Positions 1 through 8,330 of a stretch of 64,000 nt of DNA are shown here, piece after piece. The position numbers and the translations under genes were made by a program. This DNA is from an uncultured Bacilli bacterium. GTDB taxonomy: Bacteria; Bacillota_I; Bacilli_A; RF39; UBA660. The stretch is from assembly GCA_934096075.1 (NCBI GenBank), contig CAKOLN010000006.1, forward strand, positions 1 through 64,000. Direction: 5' to 3'. The notes under the pieces were generated by a model. That model ran no database searches. It saw only the letters and a program-made list of their open reading frames with translations, and had not been told where the DNA came from. Numbering within the stretch: position 1 is the first letter of the stretch; every line of letters begins with the position of its first letter.

Positions 1-45
1 CGTACCAAGTTTGGTACTTAACTCAAAGAGAATTAGTTCTTTCAT
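1..45 (-). CDS. Short leader-type ORF MKELILFE..., partial
   Basis: On the minus strand an ATG at 45 follows a GGAG site 11 nt upstream and opens a frame of 15 codons (MKELILFELSTKLGT) that runs off the left edge. The same peptide start is encoded at 63042. Two copies with the same promoter, RBS and start argue for translation. I do not recognise the peptide, and its full length here is unknown. Confidence 0.5.
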   Translation of the reverse strand, partial: MKELILFELSTKLGT

Positions 46-78
46 AGTTTCGTTTGCTCCTTTATTTTTTACATTTTA

Positions 79-107
79 ATTTTATCAAATCATTAGTTGT
101 TATTCAA
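79..107 (-). promoter_or_regulatory. Promoter of repeat copy A
   Basis: On the minus strand the -35 is TTGAAT (102-107) and the -10 is TAAAAT (79-84), 17 bp apart, with TGA before the -10 (extended form). The identical arrangement occurs in copy B. Confidence 0.7.
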
Positions 108-123
108 GGGGTTTGATGATTAT

Positions 124-3100
124 TTACATAAATAAATCTAAAGTTAATTGACTACTTTCTGGAAGTTCATCCAATGCTCCAAGTCCTCTTAATCTATCAA
201 TTAATGCTTGACTAACTTTACCTCTTACTTGTAAATCTTCTATACTTACATAAGGTCTATCTTTTCTTTCTTCAACAATTTTTAAAGCAGCTACATCCCC
301 CATTCCATCTAAAGTTGTAAATGGAGGTATTAATCCTTTACCGTCTGGAGTAACCTTAAACATTGTAGCTTCACTTTCTTTTATACTAATATTGGTAAAA
401 TAGAAACCTCTTTCTACCATTTCGTTACATATTGTTAAACTTGAAAGAGTACTATCTTCTTTATTGCTTCTATCAAAACCTTTAGCTTCCAAATTTTGTA
501 TTGCTTGTTTAATAGCTGTTTTACCTTTAATCATTGAATCTAAATCGAAATCACTTTGTCTAATACTTAAATAAACTCTGTAATAATTAATTGGATGATA
601 TAGTTTAAACCAAGCAACTCTTATACCATTAATAACATATGCAGCAGCATGGGCCTTAGGAAACATGTATTTTATTTTTTCGCATGACTTTATATACCAA
701 TCAGGTACATCATGTTCTGTAAGTATTTGTTTAAATTCAACCCATTTTTCTGGATCTTTACCAACTTTGCCTTTACGAATAAATTCACTCATCTTGAATG
801 CTTGTCCATTAGGTATTCCGGCTTTTATTAAGTAAAGCATTATGTCATCACGACATCCTATAACTTTATCAAATTCACAAGTTCCATCAAGTATTAAATC
901 TCTTGCATTGCCGTTCCAAACATCCGTACCATGAGATAATCCAGATATTTTAATTAAATCTGCAAACTTTTGTGGTTTTATTTCTTCAAGCATATTGATT
1001 ACAAAATTTGTACCAAATTCAGGTATTCCAAGAGTTCCAGAATAACAATTTATTTGTTCACGAGTTACACCTAAAGCTTCAGGACTATTAAATAAGCTTA
1101 TTACTCCCCTATCATCTAGTGGTATATCATTTATATCTATTTTAACATCATCACTTAAATATTTTAATACTGTTGGATCATCGTGACCTAGTATATCTAG
1201 TTTAAGTACATTTTCTTCTATATCATGGAATTCAAAGTGTGTTGTATACCAAGCAGCCTCCGTATTTTCAGCTGGGTATTGATAAGGTGTAAAGTCAAAA
1301 ACATCTTTATAATCAGGTATAACTATAATTCCACCTGGATGTTGTCCACTAGTTCTTTTAATACCAGTAATACCCTGTGCAAGTCTTTCTATTTCAGGCC
1401 TACGCATTGTTATACCTTTATCTTCTGCATATATTTTAACAAAACCATATGCTGTTTTTTCAGCAATAGTAGAAACAGTACCTGCACGATAAACATTCTT
1501 TTCTCCAAATAATACTTTAGTATAATTATGTGCTTCCGCTTGATATTCTCCACTAAAGTTCAAATCTATATCTGGTGTTTTATCGGCATTAAATCCAAGG
1601 AATGTTTCAAATGGAATATCTTGTCCTTGTCTTTTCATTAAAGCCCCACATTCACAATGTCTTTCTGGCATATCAAATCCACTACCATATGTCAAGTTAA
1701 GTGGTTTTCCATCTAATTCAAATATACTCTTTTTGCATTCTGGACATACATAATGAGGGGGCAACGGATTAACTTCAGTTATACCACAGAAGGTTGCAAC
1801 CAAACTTGAACCAACACTACCACGGCTACCAACAATATAACCATGAGCATTAGAATTTTCTACAAGTCTTTGTGCAATCAAATAAATAACATCATAGCCA
1901 CCATTTATAATACCTGACAATTCTTTATCCAGTCTTGTAGCAATTATCTCTGGTAATTCTTCACCGTAAATTCTATGTGCATTACCATAAACAGTATCTT
2001 TTATTATTTGTACAGAATTTTCCATTCTAGGAGGATTTAATCCAGGTTTAACTATTTCTACAGTATCAAACATATCGGCAACTTTATTTGAATTAGTTAC
2101 AACTATTTCATAAGCTTTTTCTTCACCTAAAAATTCAAATTCTTTAAGCATTTCCTCAGTTGTCATCAAATATGCATTAGGTATTGTTTTAATATTAGGC
2201 TTAAATAAAGGATGGAATCCACCACCAGGTTGTTTCTGTGCAACCAAAATCTCTCTATATATATTATCTTCAGGATCTAATGTATGAACATCTCCTGTAG
2301 CAACCACCATTTTATCTACTTTTTCTGCACTTCTAATTATTTTATTTATTATATTATAAATATCAGCTTTACTAGTTACTTCTCCACTTTCAACTAAATA
2401 ATCCATTATACTTGGTGGATTAATCTCTATAAAATCATAATATTTCATTAAATTCATTAATTCTTCTTCAGTATTTCTTTTTGCAGCTTCAAATATTTCA
2501 CCATTAACACATCCACTTCCTATTATTAAACCTTCTCTATGCTTAGTCAATAAACTTTTAGGAGTTCTAGGAGTTTTATAAAAATACTTAGTTGTTGCAT
2601 AACTAATAATTTGAAACATATTTCTAAGACCAACATTATTAACAGCATAAACCGTCACATGATAAGGTCTATTCATTTTATATGCTAAATCAGGATTAAC
2701 TAATTTTTTTAAATCACTTATTGTTTCATAACCACTACTTAATGCTTTCAACATTTTATAAAAAACAAGTGCTGTTCCTTCAGCATCATAGTCAGCACGA
2801 TGGTGCTTATCTTCTTCAAAGTGTACTCCGTATCTCTTAACTAATGCACTTAAACTATGTTTAGTAGCTTCTGGATTTTGTGCTTTACTTATTTCCATTG
2901 TATCAAGTACTACATTATCAAATGTTCCTAAATTATATTTTTGATATGCACTTTCCATAAAAGATATATCAAATCTTGCATTTTGTGCAACCATTGGAGC
3001 ATCTCCAATCCACTCTTTAAATCTTTTTACTACAGTTTCTTCATCATCTTTATCTTCTAACATTTCATCTGTAATATTTGTAAATGTTGTAGTCCATTCT

Positions 3101-4395
3101 TTTAGTTTAAATCCAGGATTAATCAACTCATCAAATCTATCAGTAATAGTACCATTTTTTATTTTTACAGCACCAATTTCTATCATTTGATCTCCTGCAG
3201 TTGCATTAAATCCTGTTGTTTCTGTATCAAACACAACATATTCGCTATTCATCAAACTTTTATCAGAATCTTTATTTATTATTAATACTTCGTCATCTAC
3301 AACAAATAGTTCTACTCCAAAATATACCTCTAAATCTTCTTTGCCTTTATATACTTTAGGAAAACATTGAATACCATTTTTGTCAGTAATTCCAACACCA
3401 CGCATACCAAAACTTTTGACTTTTTTAAGTAACTTTTTAGGTTCTATTAAACCATCCATTTGACTCATAGTTGTATGACAATGTAATTCAACTCTTTTGA
3501 CAGGAGCATTATCATGTCTTTTACTAACTTCTCTATTAAATGTTTCTATATCTCTTATATTAAACACTAAATCATTTAAATAAGTATCATGCTTAACATA
3601 ACCTTTCATTCTATACCAAGAACCCTCTTGAACCCTTTTACCTAACATTTTAGTTATATCTTTATCTTTAGTAAATATTTTAGCATATATACTATCAGTA
3701 TAATCACTTATTTTATATGTAATTATATTAAATCCACTAGCAGTTTCTTTTAGTTCACTACCGAACACAAAAACTTCTACTGTAACATCATTCATTTCTG
3801 CAATTATATTTTTAATAGGTGTAGCATTACTTTTAATAGTATTTCCCATAATAAGAGGAGACTCTTGCTTTTCAACAACTTCTACTATGTCTTTTTGTTT
3901 AATCATTTCCTGTATTTCATTATTCTTACTTTCACTTATGCAAACATTAATTTTAATCCCTAAAAATCCCATATTTAATAAAAATTCTCTCATTTTAGGA
4001 ATAACTTCATTAATCTTGTTTAACTCGGCATTACTAGATACTTCGAAGCTAATATTTAAGCCATCAATATTAATATCATCTTCTTTAATACTTTTAAGTG
4101 TAGGACATTTTTCTTGATAATTATTAAATATATACAATACATAATCCTTTAATTTGTCTATATCATCATGTTTCCATACAAAATAAACTTTACTAACTAA
4201 TGGTAATTTACTAGATTTAATACACAACAAATTAAACAAACTTGCATCTATCATTTTATCTATCATTATATAAAGAGTCCAAGTACTATTATAATTATCT
4301 ACTAAAACATTTTCTAATCTAGCACCTTCAAAAAATTTATAATACTCATTTTCTAAATTTATTTTATCAAAAAAACGCAACAACTTATTGTCCAT
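124..4395 (-). CDS. polC: DNA polymerase III, PolC-type alpha subunit
   Basis: PolC is the replicative polymerase with built-in 3'-5' proofreading found in low-GC Gram-positives. About 1,423 residues fits the family. An N-terminal OB/domain-II region is followed by a PHP domain (HCHTTMSQMDG near residue 305), an inserted DnaQ-like exonuclease (DTETTGF near 395), a Cys-rich zinc site (CPECKK and CECGALMKR near 925-955), and the polymerase core with the metal-binding PDIDLNFSG motif. The frame is open to a TTG at 4410, but GGAAGG sits 7 nt before the ATG at 4395, so 4395 is chosen. It has its own promoter just upstream and appears to be transcribed alone. Confidence 0.97.
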   Translation of the reverse strand: MDNKLLRFFDKINLENEYYKFFEGARLENVLVDNYNSTWTLYIMIDKMIDASLFNLLCIKSSKLPLVSKVYFVWKHDDIDKLKDYVLYIFNNYQEKCPTLKSIKEDDINIDGLNISFEVSSNAELNKINEVIPKMREFLLNMGFLGIKINVCISESKNNEIQEMIKQKDIVEVVEKQESPLIMGNTIKSNATPIKNIIAEMNDVTVEVFVFGSELKETASGFNIITYKISDYTDSIYAKIFTKDKDITKMLGKRVQEGSWYRMKGYVKHDTYLNDLVFNIRDIETFNREVSKRHDNAPVKRVELHCHTTMSQMDGLIEPKKLLKKVKSFGMRGVGITDKNGIQCFPKVYKGKEDLEVYFGVELFVVDDEVLIINKDSDKSLMNSEYVVFDTETTGFNATAGDQMIEIGAVKIKNGTITDRFDELINPGFKLKEWTTTFTNITDEMLEDKDDEETVVKRFKEWIGDAPMVAQNARFDISFMESAYQKYNLGTFDNVVLDTMEISKAQNPEATKHSLSALVKRYGVHFEEDKHHRADYDAEGTALVFYKMLKALSSGYETISDLKKLVNPDLAYKMNRPYHVTVYAVNNVGLRNMFQIISYATTKYFYKTPRTPKSLLTKHREGLIIGSGCVNGEIFEAAKRNTEEELMNLMKYYDFIEINPPSIMDYLVESGEVTSKADIYNIINKIIRSAEKVDKMVVATGDVHTLDPEDNIYREILVAQKQPGGGFHPLFKPNIKTIPNAYLMTTEEMLKEFEFLGEEKAYEIVVTNSNKVADMFDTVEIVKPGLNPPRMENSVQIIKDTVYGNAHRIYGEELPEIIATRLDKELSGIINGGYDVIYLIAQRLVENSNAHGYIVGSRGSVGSSLVATFCGITEVNPLPPHYVCPECKKSIFELDGKPLNLTYGSGFDMPERHCECGALMKRQGQDIPFETFLGFNADKTPDIDLNFSGEYQAEAHNYTKVLFGEKNVYRAGTVSTIAEKTAYGFVKIYAEDKGITMRRPEIERLAQGITGIKRTSGQHPGGIIVIPDYKDVFDFTPYQYPAENTEAAWYTTHFEFHDIEENVLKLDILGHDDPTVLKYLSDDVKIDINDIPLDDRGVISLFNSPEALGVTREQINCYSGTLGIPEFGTNFVINMLEEIKPQKFADLIKISGLSHGTDVWNGNARDLILDGTCEFDKVIGCRDDIMLYLIKAGIPNGQAFKMSEFIRKGKVGKDPEKWVEFKQILTEHDVPDWYIKSCEKIKYMFPKAHAAAYVINGIRVAWFKLYHPINYYRVYLSIRQSDFDLDSMIKGKTAIKQAIQNLEAKGFDRSNKEDSTLSSLTICNEMVERGFYFTNISIKESEATMFKVTPDGKGLIPPFTTLDGMGDVAALKIVEERKDRPYVSIEDLQVRGKVSQALIDRLRGLGALDELPESSQLTLDLFM

Positions 4396-4419
4396 ATTAA
4401 CACCTTCCAAACATAATTA

Positions 4420-4448
4420 ATTATAGCAATTAAAAAAAGAATAAACAA
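4420..4448 (-). promoter_or_regulatory. polC promoter
   Basis: Minus strand: -35 TTGTTT (4443-4448) and -10 TATAAT (4420-4425), 17-bp spacer, extended TGC before the -10. Transcription would start close to the polC RBS. Confidence 0.65.
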
Positions 4449-4462
4449 GCAAACAAAAAAGA

Positions 4463-4488
4463 AAAATTAACTTTATATTGTTAATTTT
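4463..4488 (-). terminator. Terminator after the 104-aa gene
   Basis: A 9-bp stem (AAAATTAAC/GTTAATTTT) with an 8-nt loop is followed on the minus strand by a T-rich run. It overlaps the end of the gene starting at 4787. Confidence 0.6.
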
Positions 4489-4787
4489 CTTGTACTACAA
4501 AGTATTTCATCCTTGATAATGCTTAACCTTGATTTTCTATCAAATAATATTTCACTATAAACTAACTTATCATTGTAATATGTAGGTTTATTTATATCAT
4601 AACTTTTAGAGTCATTAATTATTACTGGAATGTTTGTAACAATTAAATTATTAGGTCTTTTATAACAAACTACAGTCAAATTACTTACTCCATTAGAATC
4701 AATAGTTAATAATACGCCTTCTACTTCCTTTAAACTTGCCAAATATTTTACAATTCCTTTTATATTTTTATTATTTACTGCTTTCAT
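4473..4787 (-). CDS. Hypothetical protein, 104 aa
   Basis: A soluble-looking protein of 104 residues without a signal peptide or membrane segment, rich in beta-forming stretches (VEGVLLTI, LTVVCYKR, NIPVIIND). I do not recognise a family. An RBS (GGTAGGAAAG) precedes the ATG, a good promoter lies at 4811-4839 and a hairpin terminator follows, so it reads as a complete single-gene unit between the prepilin operon and polC. Confidence 0.65.
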   Translation of the reverse strand: MKAVNNKNIKGIVKYLASLKEVEGVLLTIDSNGVSNLTVVCYKRPNNLIVTNIPVIINDSKSYDINKPTYYNDKLVYSEILFDRKSRLSIIKDEILCSTRKLTI

Positions 4788-4810
4788 ACTACTTTCCTAC
4801 CTCTAAATAA

Positions 4811-4839
4811 ATTTTAATATATTTTTATTTAATATGCAA
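4811..4839 (-). promoter_or_regulatory. Promoter of the 104-aa gene
   Basis: Minus strand: -35 TTGCAT (4834-4839) and -10 TAAAAT (4811-4816), 17-bp spacer. Confidence 0.6.
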
Positions 4840-4848
4840 CATTTTTAT

Positions 4849-5274
4849 TTAACATGCTGACATTGTTTTATCTTTTGAATCAACAATATCATCAATCTTT
4901 ATATCGCTTTTTTTAATCCCATTTATATTTTCAACTATTATGTAATACTTTTTATTCATGATTTCCATTCTAATCACTTCACCATCCGTGTTAACATCTA
5001 TATTATAATAGATATCTTGTTTATCGCTCATATCCAGTAAGTTCGTATTACTATCAGATTTACAAAATTTAGTTCTATAATCTCCATCACTTGATCTAGA
5101 TATGTAAGTTGGACTTACAGTTTTATATATATTTAGCACCTCATCATAAAAAGTTGTTTTCCTTCCCTGATTTAAGTATTCAATTACATTAGGAACAACC
5201 AGTAACATTATAACCGATATTAGTGCAATAACAGCTAATATCTCAACTAAAGAATATCCATTTTTATTTTTCAT
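4849..5274 (-). CDS. Type IV prepilin-like (pseudopilin) protein
   Basis: The N-terminus MKNKNGYSLVEILAVIALIS is a class III prepilin signal: a short basic leader, G-Y cleavage site, Glu at +5 of the mature protein and a hydrophobic helix of about 20 residues. Such proteins are cut by a prepilin peptidase and assembled on type IV pilus, type II secretion or competence machinery. The rest (141 aa in total, Cys near 70 and at the C-terminus) is not diagnostic. A strong AGGAGG precedes the ATG. The start overlaps the Smr gene by 11 bp, so it ends a three-gene operon. No other pilus gene is in the window. Confidence 0.8.
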   Translation of the reverse strand: MKNKNGYSLVEILAVIALISVIMLLVVPNVIEYLNQGRKTTFYDEVLNIYKTVSPTYISRSSDGDYRTKFCKSDSNTNLLDMSDKQDIYYNIDVNTDGEVIRMEIMNKKYYIIVENINGIKKSDIKIDDIVDSKDKTMSAC

Positions 5275-5551
5275 TTAAACCTCCTAATTTTACTATTGTT
5301 TCTCCATCATTAAAATTATCCAATTTATACGATACTACCCTTTTATCATTTTTTAAATATTCATGGACACTTTTCCTAAGGATACCTGTTCCCTTTCCAT
5401 GAATAATTATCAAATCATAATTCTTTAATTTAATATTATCATCTATAAATTCTTTAACTTTAAATATTGCTGTATCTTTATCCAAGCCATGCAAATCAAT
5501 CACACTATACAAAGCATAAAAAGGATTATTTATTTTTCTCATATATATCAT
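5264..5551 (-). CDS. Stand-alone Smr-domain protein
   Basis: This 95-residue protein is almost entirely one Smr domain, the small MutS-related fold that in other proteins nicks DNA or RNA. DLHGLDKDTA (near 19) and IIHGKGTGILRKSV (near 48) are the family motifs, and the closing glycine motif survives in part (GETIVKLGG). Two starts are possible: ATG at 5551, or ATG at 5542 giving MRKINN. AAAGG lies 3 nt from the first and 12 nt from the second. It overlaps both neighbours, so it is translationally coupled to the sugar kinase upstream and the prepilin downstream. Confidence 0.85.
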   Translation of the reverse strand: MIYMRKINNPFYALYSVIDLHGLDKDTAIFKVKEFIDDNIKLKNYDLIIIHGKGTGILRKSVHEYLKNDKRVVSYKLDNFNDGETIVKLGGLNEK

Positions 5552-6422
5552 GAACCTTTAAAACACTAGGGATACTACTGGATGATCCTATTTTTTTAAC
5601 ACTTAGTCCGGCAGCTATATTAGCTATTTTTAGACATTTTTCAAGTGGTAATTTTTTTGACAATCCATATACAAAAGCTCCATGAAATATATCACCAGCT
5701 GAAGTTGTATCAATTGCATGAACCTTAATACCACTCATTAATTTAATTTTATCATCGATTTTATACAAACATCCTTTATTCTCTAAGGTAATTATAATCT
5801 TACCATTATACATATTTTCTAATTTATCTAATATTTCTTTAAATGTATTTGGGTTATTATAGTCAATTCTAACCATCGTAACCAATTCAGCAAATTCTTT
5901 TGAACAAACTATATAATCACACATACTACATAATTTTGTAACTTTTTCATTAACTTTACCAGCATCTATAACTTTAATTGATTCTGGATATTTTTCAAAT
6001 GCGTTAATTGACAAAAAGTAATTTTCTCCATCAACAAGTATTATATCAGGGTTAATATCATAATCAATTTGTTCCTTCTCATCTTCCATATATGTATTAA
6101 AAATTGTTCTCGATGCATTAAATTTATTAACTAATATAAATGTTTTTGTAGTTTCAACATTATCCTTTTGTATTAAATATTTATAGTTAACATTAGTTTC
6201 ATCTAAATATTTTTGTATTTGCATACCATAATAATCGTTACCAATTATACCACTAAAATATGTATCTACTCCCCATGTAGATAATAAAATGCTAGCAGTC
6301 AATGCGGGTCCGCCCGGACATTCGCATTTATCTTTTAATCTGTACTTGCTATTTTCCTTAGGAAACCCCTCAGTAAACATACTTATATCATAACTAGCGT
6401 GACCTATACATAAAACCTTCAT
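5526..6422 (-). CDS. PfkB-family carbohydrate kinase
   Basis: A ribokinase-type sugar or nucleoside kinase that phosphorylates its substrate with ATP. The family signatures are visible: the N-terminal glycine pair (CPGGPALTAS near 36) and the C-terminal anion-hole/catalytic motif DTTSAGDIFHGAF (near 240), whose last Asp is the expected base. Length (298 aa) is normal. The substrate cannot be told from sequence. It is the first gene of an operon with Smr and prepilin genes and diverges from the Fic-like gene at 6522. Confidence 0.88.
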   Translation of the reverse strand: MKVLCIGHASYDISMFTEGFPKENSKYRLKDKCECPGGPALTASILLSTWGVDTYFSGIIGNDYYGMQIQKYLDETNVNYKYLIQKDNVETTKTFILVNKFNASRTIFNTYMEDEKEQIDYDINPDIILVDGENYFLSINAFEKYPESIKVIDAGKVNEKVTKLCSMCDYIVCSKEFAELVTMVRIDYNNPNTFKEILDKLENMYNGKIIITLENKGCLYKIDDKIKLMSGIKVHAIDTTSAGDIFHGAFVYGLSKKLPLEKCLKIANIAAGLSVKKIGSSSSIPSVLKVHDIYEKNK

Positions 6423-6472
6423 AATACCCTTCCTATTCTAAAATAATTTTAACATATTTTTTTTATTTTGAA

Positions 6473-6501
6473 TAGACAATTTTTAACTTTTTTGCTACAA
6501 T
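6473..6501 (+). promoter_or_regulatory. Promoter of the Fic-like gene
   Basis: Plus strand: -35 TAGACA (6473-6478), 17-bp spacer, -10 TACAAT (6496-6501) with extended TGC. RBS GGTGA at 6511-6515 is 6 nt before the ATG. Confidence 0.65.
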
Positions 6502-6521
6502 ATCTCTCACGGTGAATAATT

Positions 6522-6887
6522 ATGTATAAATTTGGAACATATGTAAATTTTGATAAATTAATTATTATAAATAATAAGCTTTTTGACTATACTATTAACA
6601 ACAATATAAGAGATTTTAGTATAATAGAATCCGTTGAGGCAAAATTAGCATCTCTTAATAAAGAAAAAAAACTAAATGAAGAACTACTATTAAATGTAGT
6701 CGCAAGTATACTATGCATGCAACCATTTTTCGATGGTAATTCAAGAACATTAAAAATATATATGCATATTTATCTGGAACAATTTAATAAACATTTAGAA
6801 ACAAAAGAAAACATTATACCTATTTTTTTCAGTCCAGATGAAAAATGTTCAAAAAAAGATATAAATGAATTTAGAAAAAAATTTTAA
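6522..6887 (+). CDS. Short Fic-like protein with degenerate active site
   Basis: A 121-aa protein whose residues 67-76 read QPFFDGNSRT. The Fic AMP-transferase motif is HxFx(D/E)GN(G/K)R, so the fold signature is kept but the catalytic His is Gln (residue 67) and the Gly after GN is Ser. The preceding helix (LLLNVVASILCM) matches the usual Fic context. The protein is shorter than typical Fic proteins. Loss of the His predicts no AMP transfer; it may be an inactive homologue or a decaying gene. It has a clean promoter and RBS, which favours expression. An intact Fic protein is encoded at 56232-56843. Confidence 0.7.
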   Translation: MYKFGTYVNFDKLIIINNKLFDYTINNNIRDFSIIESVEAKLASLNKEKKLNEELLLNVVASILCMQPFFDGNSRTLKIYMHIYLEQFNKHLETKENIIPIFFSPDEKCSKKDINEFRKKF

Positions 6888-6908
6888 CAGTTTAATTTAA
6901 ACTGTTTT
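6886..6908. terminator. Shared bidirectional terminator-like palindrome
   Basis: A perfect 9-bp inverted repeat (AACAGTTTA/TAAACTGTT) with a 3-nt centre starts in the stop codon of the Fic-like gene. On the minus strand the same palindrome contains the stop of the small ORF 6897-7004. It has no GC-rich core, so it would be weak. Confidence 0.5.
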
Positions 6909-7004
6909 ATTATACCTAATAGTCCTTTTATAGTTAATTAGCAATTTATCAATCTTTAACTTTTCATATCCATAATCAAGTTTAAATTTATTGTTTAAAT
7001 TCAT
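6897..7004 (-). CDS. Small ORF, 35 aa, convergent to the Fic-like gene
   Basis: On the minus strand an AGGTGA box lies 6 nt before an ATG at 7004 that opens 35 codons (start MNLNNKFKLDYGYEKLKID, basic C-terminus) and stops within the palindrome ending the Fic-like gene. No homology is recognised and it lacks the (S/T)xxxE(G/N) motif of Fic antitoxins. The support is the RBS, spacing and neat tail-to-tail arrangement; chance is possible in so AT-rich a genome. Confidence 0.4.
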   Translation of the reverse strand: MNLNNKFKLDYGYEKLKIDKLLINYKRTIRYNKTV

Positions 7005-7095
7005 CTCTAATCACCTATTTATAGTGTTTACAAATTTTTAATTTTTATTCTTTTCTTTTCTTTAATTTTAACTTATAATTATTATAGGTGAGTTT

Positions 7096-7584
7096 ATGAA
7101 AAAAAAATATATTTATAGAACTATTTTTTGGGGGCTAATTTTATTAATTATACTGGGATTAGGAATATATGGAATGATTGAAAATGATAAAAAATTTGAT
7201 ACTAATAGAGAAGAAGCACAATCAATCGTAGATATTTTTAACAATAACGAAACTATTAAACAATATAAAACCGTAGGAAGTAATGTTGACGCTAAAGTTA
7301 AAAAAAGAAATATAGTTGTTTCTTTCAACGAAAATAATTATGCTTTTAAAATAAAAGATAATTATTTAGAAACAACTATATCAAAAAATGATAGTATAGG
7401 AAAAATTATTACTATGATAATGGCAGATAGTATTGCCGTTAAATTAGGTTCTGTAGAAAAAAGCACATATGAATTTTTTAATCAAGACACAGTCTATAAT
7501 ATGACACTAGAGCAGGGAATATTATACACTAGTATTGGTACTGATTATAATATAAAACTAAATTTAAAAACTTATATAAAATAG
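7096..7584 (+). CDS. Hypothetical membrane-anchored protein, 162 aa
   Basis: One N-terminal transmembrane helix (residues 9-28, IFWGLILLIILGLGIYGMI) preceded by KKK predicts an anchor with the remaining 130 residues outside the cell. The exported part is lysine- and asparagine-rich with alternating beta-like strands; no family is recognised. A TATAAT box is followed by AGGTGAG and the ATG, and a strong hairpin follows. It is convergent with the helical protein gene at 7614. Confidence 0.7.
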   Translation: MKKKYIYRTIFWGLILLIILGLGIYGMIENDKKFDTNREEAQSIVDIFNNNETIKQYKTVGSNVDAKVKKRNIVVSFNENNYAFKIKDNYLETTISKNDSIGKIITMIMADSIAVKLGSVEKSTYEFFNQDTVYNMTLEQGILYTSIGTDYNIKLNLKTYIK

Positions 7585-7608
7585 GAATAACAATTTTGTT
7601 ATTCCTAT
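7581..7608. terminator. Bidirectional terminator between convergent genes
   Basis: A perfect 13-bp stem (ATAGGAATAACAA with its complement) and a 2-nt centre, between the stops of the genes at 7096 (plus) and 7614 (minus). Confidence 0.75.
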
Positions 7609-7613
7609 TAAAT

Positions 7614-8252
7614 TTAATCTATAAAAGTAGTTATATTTCTTTTTTTAACTAATGTTTTTGCTTTTTTTATTCTAAGGTATTTTATCATTTCGTTATCATA
7701 TTCTTTTAATTTTTCCATATCAAATGGATACTTTTCTTTGATATCTACTAAATCACTTTTAGAAATCGATGTTAAATTTTTCTCATTTATACCAATTCCT
7801 TCTATTTCATTTCTTAATAAAACAGAATATAAAGTTCTTGTACCATAATGATATCTAGTAAAATGTCTAGTCAAAACATCTGGATGATGAAAAAATACTT
7901 CATCTAATAAACCATATTTATACATTAATGCTAATCTATATCTAAAATCAACATAATCAGAATTAAACACAGCTTTGTTACTAACCATAAAATTAGTTAC
8001 TTCTTCTTCACTATAACCATAACTTATTAAAATTTCATGAATTAAATTTCCAATTTTAATTAAATTATCTTCTTTAAATGCTTGGCTATAACATTCATAG
8101 TTTTTAAATGATGATAAAACATCTCGACTTAAATTATAGTTTTTCATCATAACTCGAAATTCTTCTCGTAGTTTATCAATTCTAGCAGAATTAACCATTT
8201 TATGATTAGTTAAAAATCCTGCCACATATATTCCACTTTTATATTTTTCCAT
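7614..8252 (-). CDS. mTERF-like helical-repeat protein, paralogue 1
   Basis: A 212-aa cytosolic, all-helical protein. Residues 73-130 (EILISYGYSEEEV..., then YRLALMYKYGLLDEVFFHHPDVLT) follow the rhythm of mTERF helical repeats: a helix ending GYSEEE, a position often occupied by Pro in such repeats, then a helix with a conserved G-L. mTERF proteins are nucleic-acid binders known mainly from eukaryotic organelles, so the resemblance is inference from pattern only. Residues 160-193 (starting LTSISKSDLVDIKEKYPFDM) are almost identical in paralogue 3. The genes may share a promoter at 9585, but a TATAAT at 8276-8281 could serve this one alone. Confidence 0.65.
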   Translation of the reverse strand: MEKYKSGIYVAGFLTNHKMVNSARIDKLREEFRVMMKNYNLSRDVLSSFKNYECYSQAFKEDNLIKIGNLIHEILISYGYSEEEVTNFMVSNKAVFNSDYVDFRYRLALMYKYGLLDEVFFHHPDVLTRHFTRYHYGTRTLYSVLLRNEIEGIGINEKNLTSISKSDLVDIKEKYPFDMEKLKEYDNEMIKYLRIKKAKTLVKKRNITTFID

Positions 8253-8330
8253 TTTTTACCTCCTAAACCTCATTTATTATAATAAGGTAAGTCAAAGATC
8301 AATTTTAATTATTCATGTCATAATAATATT

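Larger units (their letters stand above)
1..114 (-). repeat. Promoter/leader repeat, copy A (cut by the window edge)
   Basis: This segment matches 62998-63111 base for base at a constant offset, with five differences in 114 positions. It contains a -35/-10 pair, a GGAG ribosome binding site, an ATG and the first 15 codons of a short reading frame beginning MKELILFE. The window begins inside the repeat, so the rest of this copy is not visible. Read on the minus strand it lies just downstream of polC. Confidence 0.9.
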
